5,720 bases of DNA from positions 1-5,720 of the forward strand of contig JBPCRW010000218.1 in assembly GCA_050996405.1 (NCBI GenBank), read 5' to 3'. Origin of the DNA: JBPCRW01 sp050996405. GTDB taxonomy: Bacteria > Acidobacteriota > Blastocatellia > Pyrinomonadales > Pyrinomonadaceae. Of the stretch, positions 4,971 through 5,720 are shown piece after piece; the first letter of the stretch is position 1; the number at the start of each line of letters is the position of its first letter. A program made the position numbers and the translations under genes. Under the pieces are notes generated by a model. It did not search any database. It was not told where the DNA came from and saw nothing but the letters and a program-made list of their open reading frames with translations.

Positions 4971-4976
4971 TATAAT
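4971..4976 (+). promoter_or_regulatory. -10 box for the VWFA-related gene
   Basis: A perfect TATAAT, about 36 bases before the ATG at 5012; the -35 region is poor. Just upstream, AAAGCTAT (4940-4947) is repeated as AAAGCTAC (4948-4955), adjoining the palindrome CTTTAAAG, where a regulator could bind. Confidence 0.4.
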
Positions 4977-5011
4977 ATGATTGAATCAACAGATAAAATC
5001 GTGAGGCGTTT

Positions 5012-5720
5012 ATGTCAAAATTCTTTTCTCGTCCGCTTTTGTTCGTTTTGTTGTTATCGGCGTTTTTTAGTTTTGTCTTTGCCCAGCCGCCGAGAAATCA
5101 AACGGCTAAAGTTCGTCCCGTAAATATTCCCGTCTCGATTTTTTCAAAAAGCGAGTTGAAGGAAAAGCAGCCCGAAGAATTTCTCGAAGCCGGTAATTTA
5201 ATCGTTAAGGAAGACGGCGACGAACAAGTAATTCTTTCGATTCGCAGCACGGAAAATACAAATCTGGCTCTGGCAATTTTAATTCAGGAAGGCATATCTT
5301 CAAACGTTAATCTCGAATTGGAAAGACTCGCCGATTTTATTCGCCGCCTGCCGAATAATACGCGCGTGATGGTAGCATATCTGCGCGGCGGCTCGATTCA
5401 AGTGCGCCAGAAATTTACCACCGATTTGGAAAAAGCGGCGAATTCCCTGCGAATTGTCGTCAGCAGCCCGTTCGCCGCGCCGAGCAGTCCGTATGTCGAA
5501 GTCAGCGAGGCTTTAGGTCGTTTTGACGCGCTGCCGCTCGGCAGACGCGCGATTCTTTTGATTTCCGACGGCTTGGATACGTCACGCGGATTTGATTCTT
5601 CGTCGCCCGCGCAGAGTCTCGACCTCGACCAGGCTATTTTAAAAGCGCAGCGCAAAAGCGTCGCCGTCTATTCGTTTTATTCGCCCGCGAGTTCAACCGA
5701 AAACGGCAATTCGATTCTGG
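5012..5720 (+). CDS. Secreted VWFA-related protein, N-terminal part (3' end beyond window)
   Basis: At least 236 residues, open to the window end. A Sec signal peptide is clear: MSKFFSRP, hydrophobic LLFVLLLSAFFSFVF, cleavage after FVFA at residue 24. Residues 50-80 (FLEAGNLIVKEDGDEQVILS) match the segment preceding the domain in acidobacterial VWFA-related proteins (TIGR03436 type: F-V-EDG-Q-I). The Rossmann-like VWA domain follows: strand LALAILI (85-91), helix LERLADFIRRL, strand TRVMVAYL, and strand AILLISDGLD (180-189) with the MIDAS Asp186. The first MIDAS loop, normally DxSxS, reads QEGIS (92-96), so its Asp and first Ser are missing. Start: ATG 5012 has GAGG at 5003-5006 with 5-base spacing. 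It is divergent from the membrane-protein gene. Such proteins are exported and likely mediate protein binding; the partner is unknown. Confidence 0.85.
   Translation, partial: MSKFFSRPLLFVLLLSAFFSFVFAQPPRNQTAKVRPVNIPVSIFSKSELKEKQPEEFLEAGNLIVKEDGDEQVILSIRSTENTNLALAILIQEGISSNVNLELERLADFIRRLPNNTRVMVAYLRGGSIQVRQKFTTDLEKAANSLRIVVSSPFAAPSSPYVEVSEALGRFDALPLGRRAILLISDGLDTSRGFDSSSPAQSLDLDQAILKAQRKSVAVYSFYSPASSTENGNSIL

Overview
This window looks like a chromosomal housekeeping segment of an AT-leaning Gram-negative-type bacterium. An Acidobacteriota member (Blastocatellia-like) is my best guess. The guess is inferred from the order pheT, coiled-coil ZapB-like gene, zapA, 6S RNA, ymdB; from a secreted VWFA-related protein of the kind abundant in Acidobacteria; and from short heptanucleotide tandem repeats scattered through genes and spacers. 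No rRNA or other taxonomic marker is present, so the assignment is tentative.

Layout. 1-1217 (+): the C-terminal part of pheT (phenylalanyl-tRNA synthetase beta chain), carrying two in-frame 7-bp tandem repeats. 1239-1267: a promoter-like pair. 1315-1959 (+): a two-gene cell-division unit, a ZapB-like coiled-coil protein followed by ZapA, closed by a hairpin and T-run. 2044-2667 (+): a promoter and a small secreted protein of unknown function, followed 12 bases after its stop codon by a sequence that folds like an integron attC site (2680-2785). 2786-2984: AT-rich spacer ending in a 26-bp tandem duplication that contains an extended -10 promoter. 2985-3224 (+): a 6S RNA gene (ssrS), previously outside any coding call. 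3226-3301: a very large heptamer-based hairpin with a T-run, lying directly against the ymdB start codon. 3302-4084 (+): ymdB, a metallophosphoesterase. 4109-4876 (-): a two-helix membrane protein with a long charged coiled-coil tail, convergent with ymdB. 5012-5720 (+): the start of a secreted VWFA-related protein that runs off the window and has a degenerate first MIDAS motif.

How it fits together. The zapB-like and zapA genes serve the FtsZ ring. The neighbouring 6S RNA binds the housekeeping RNA polymerase; the zapA-ssrS linkage is also seen in enterobacteria. In related genomes I would expect rny (RNase Y) next to ymdB, but it is absent here. The most unusual part is the stretch between zapA and ssrS, where a gene plus attC-like site looks like a single integron cassette (no integrase visible) lodged in a conserved housekeeping cluster. 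The second is the heptamer repeat activity, with three unrelated 7-bp units, two inside essential pheT and one forming the 6S/ymdB boundary hairpin.
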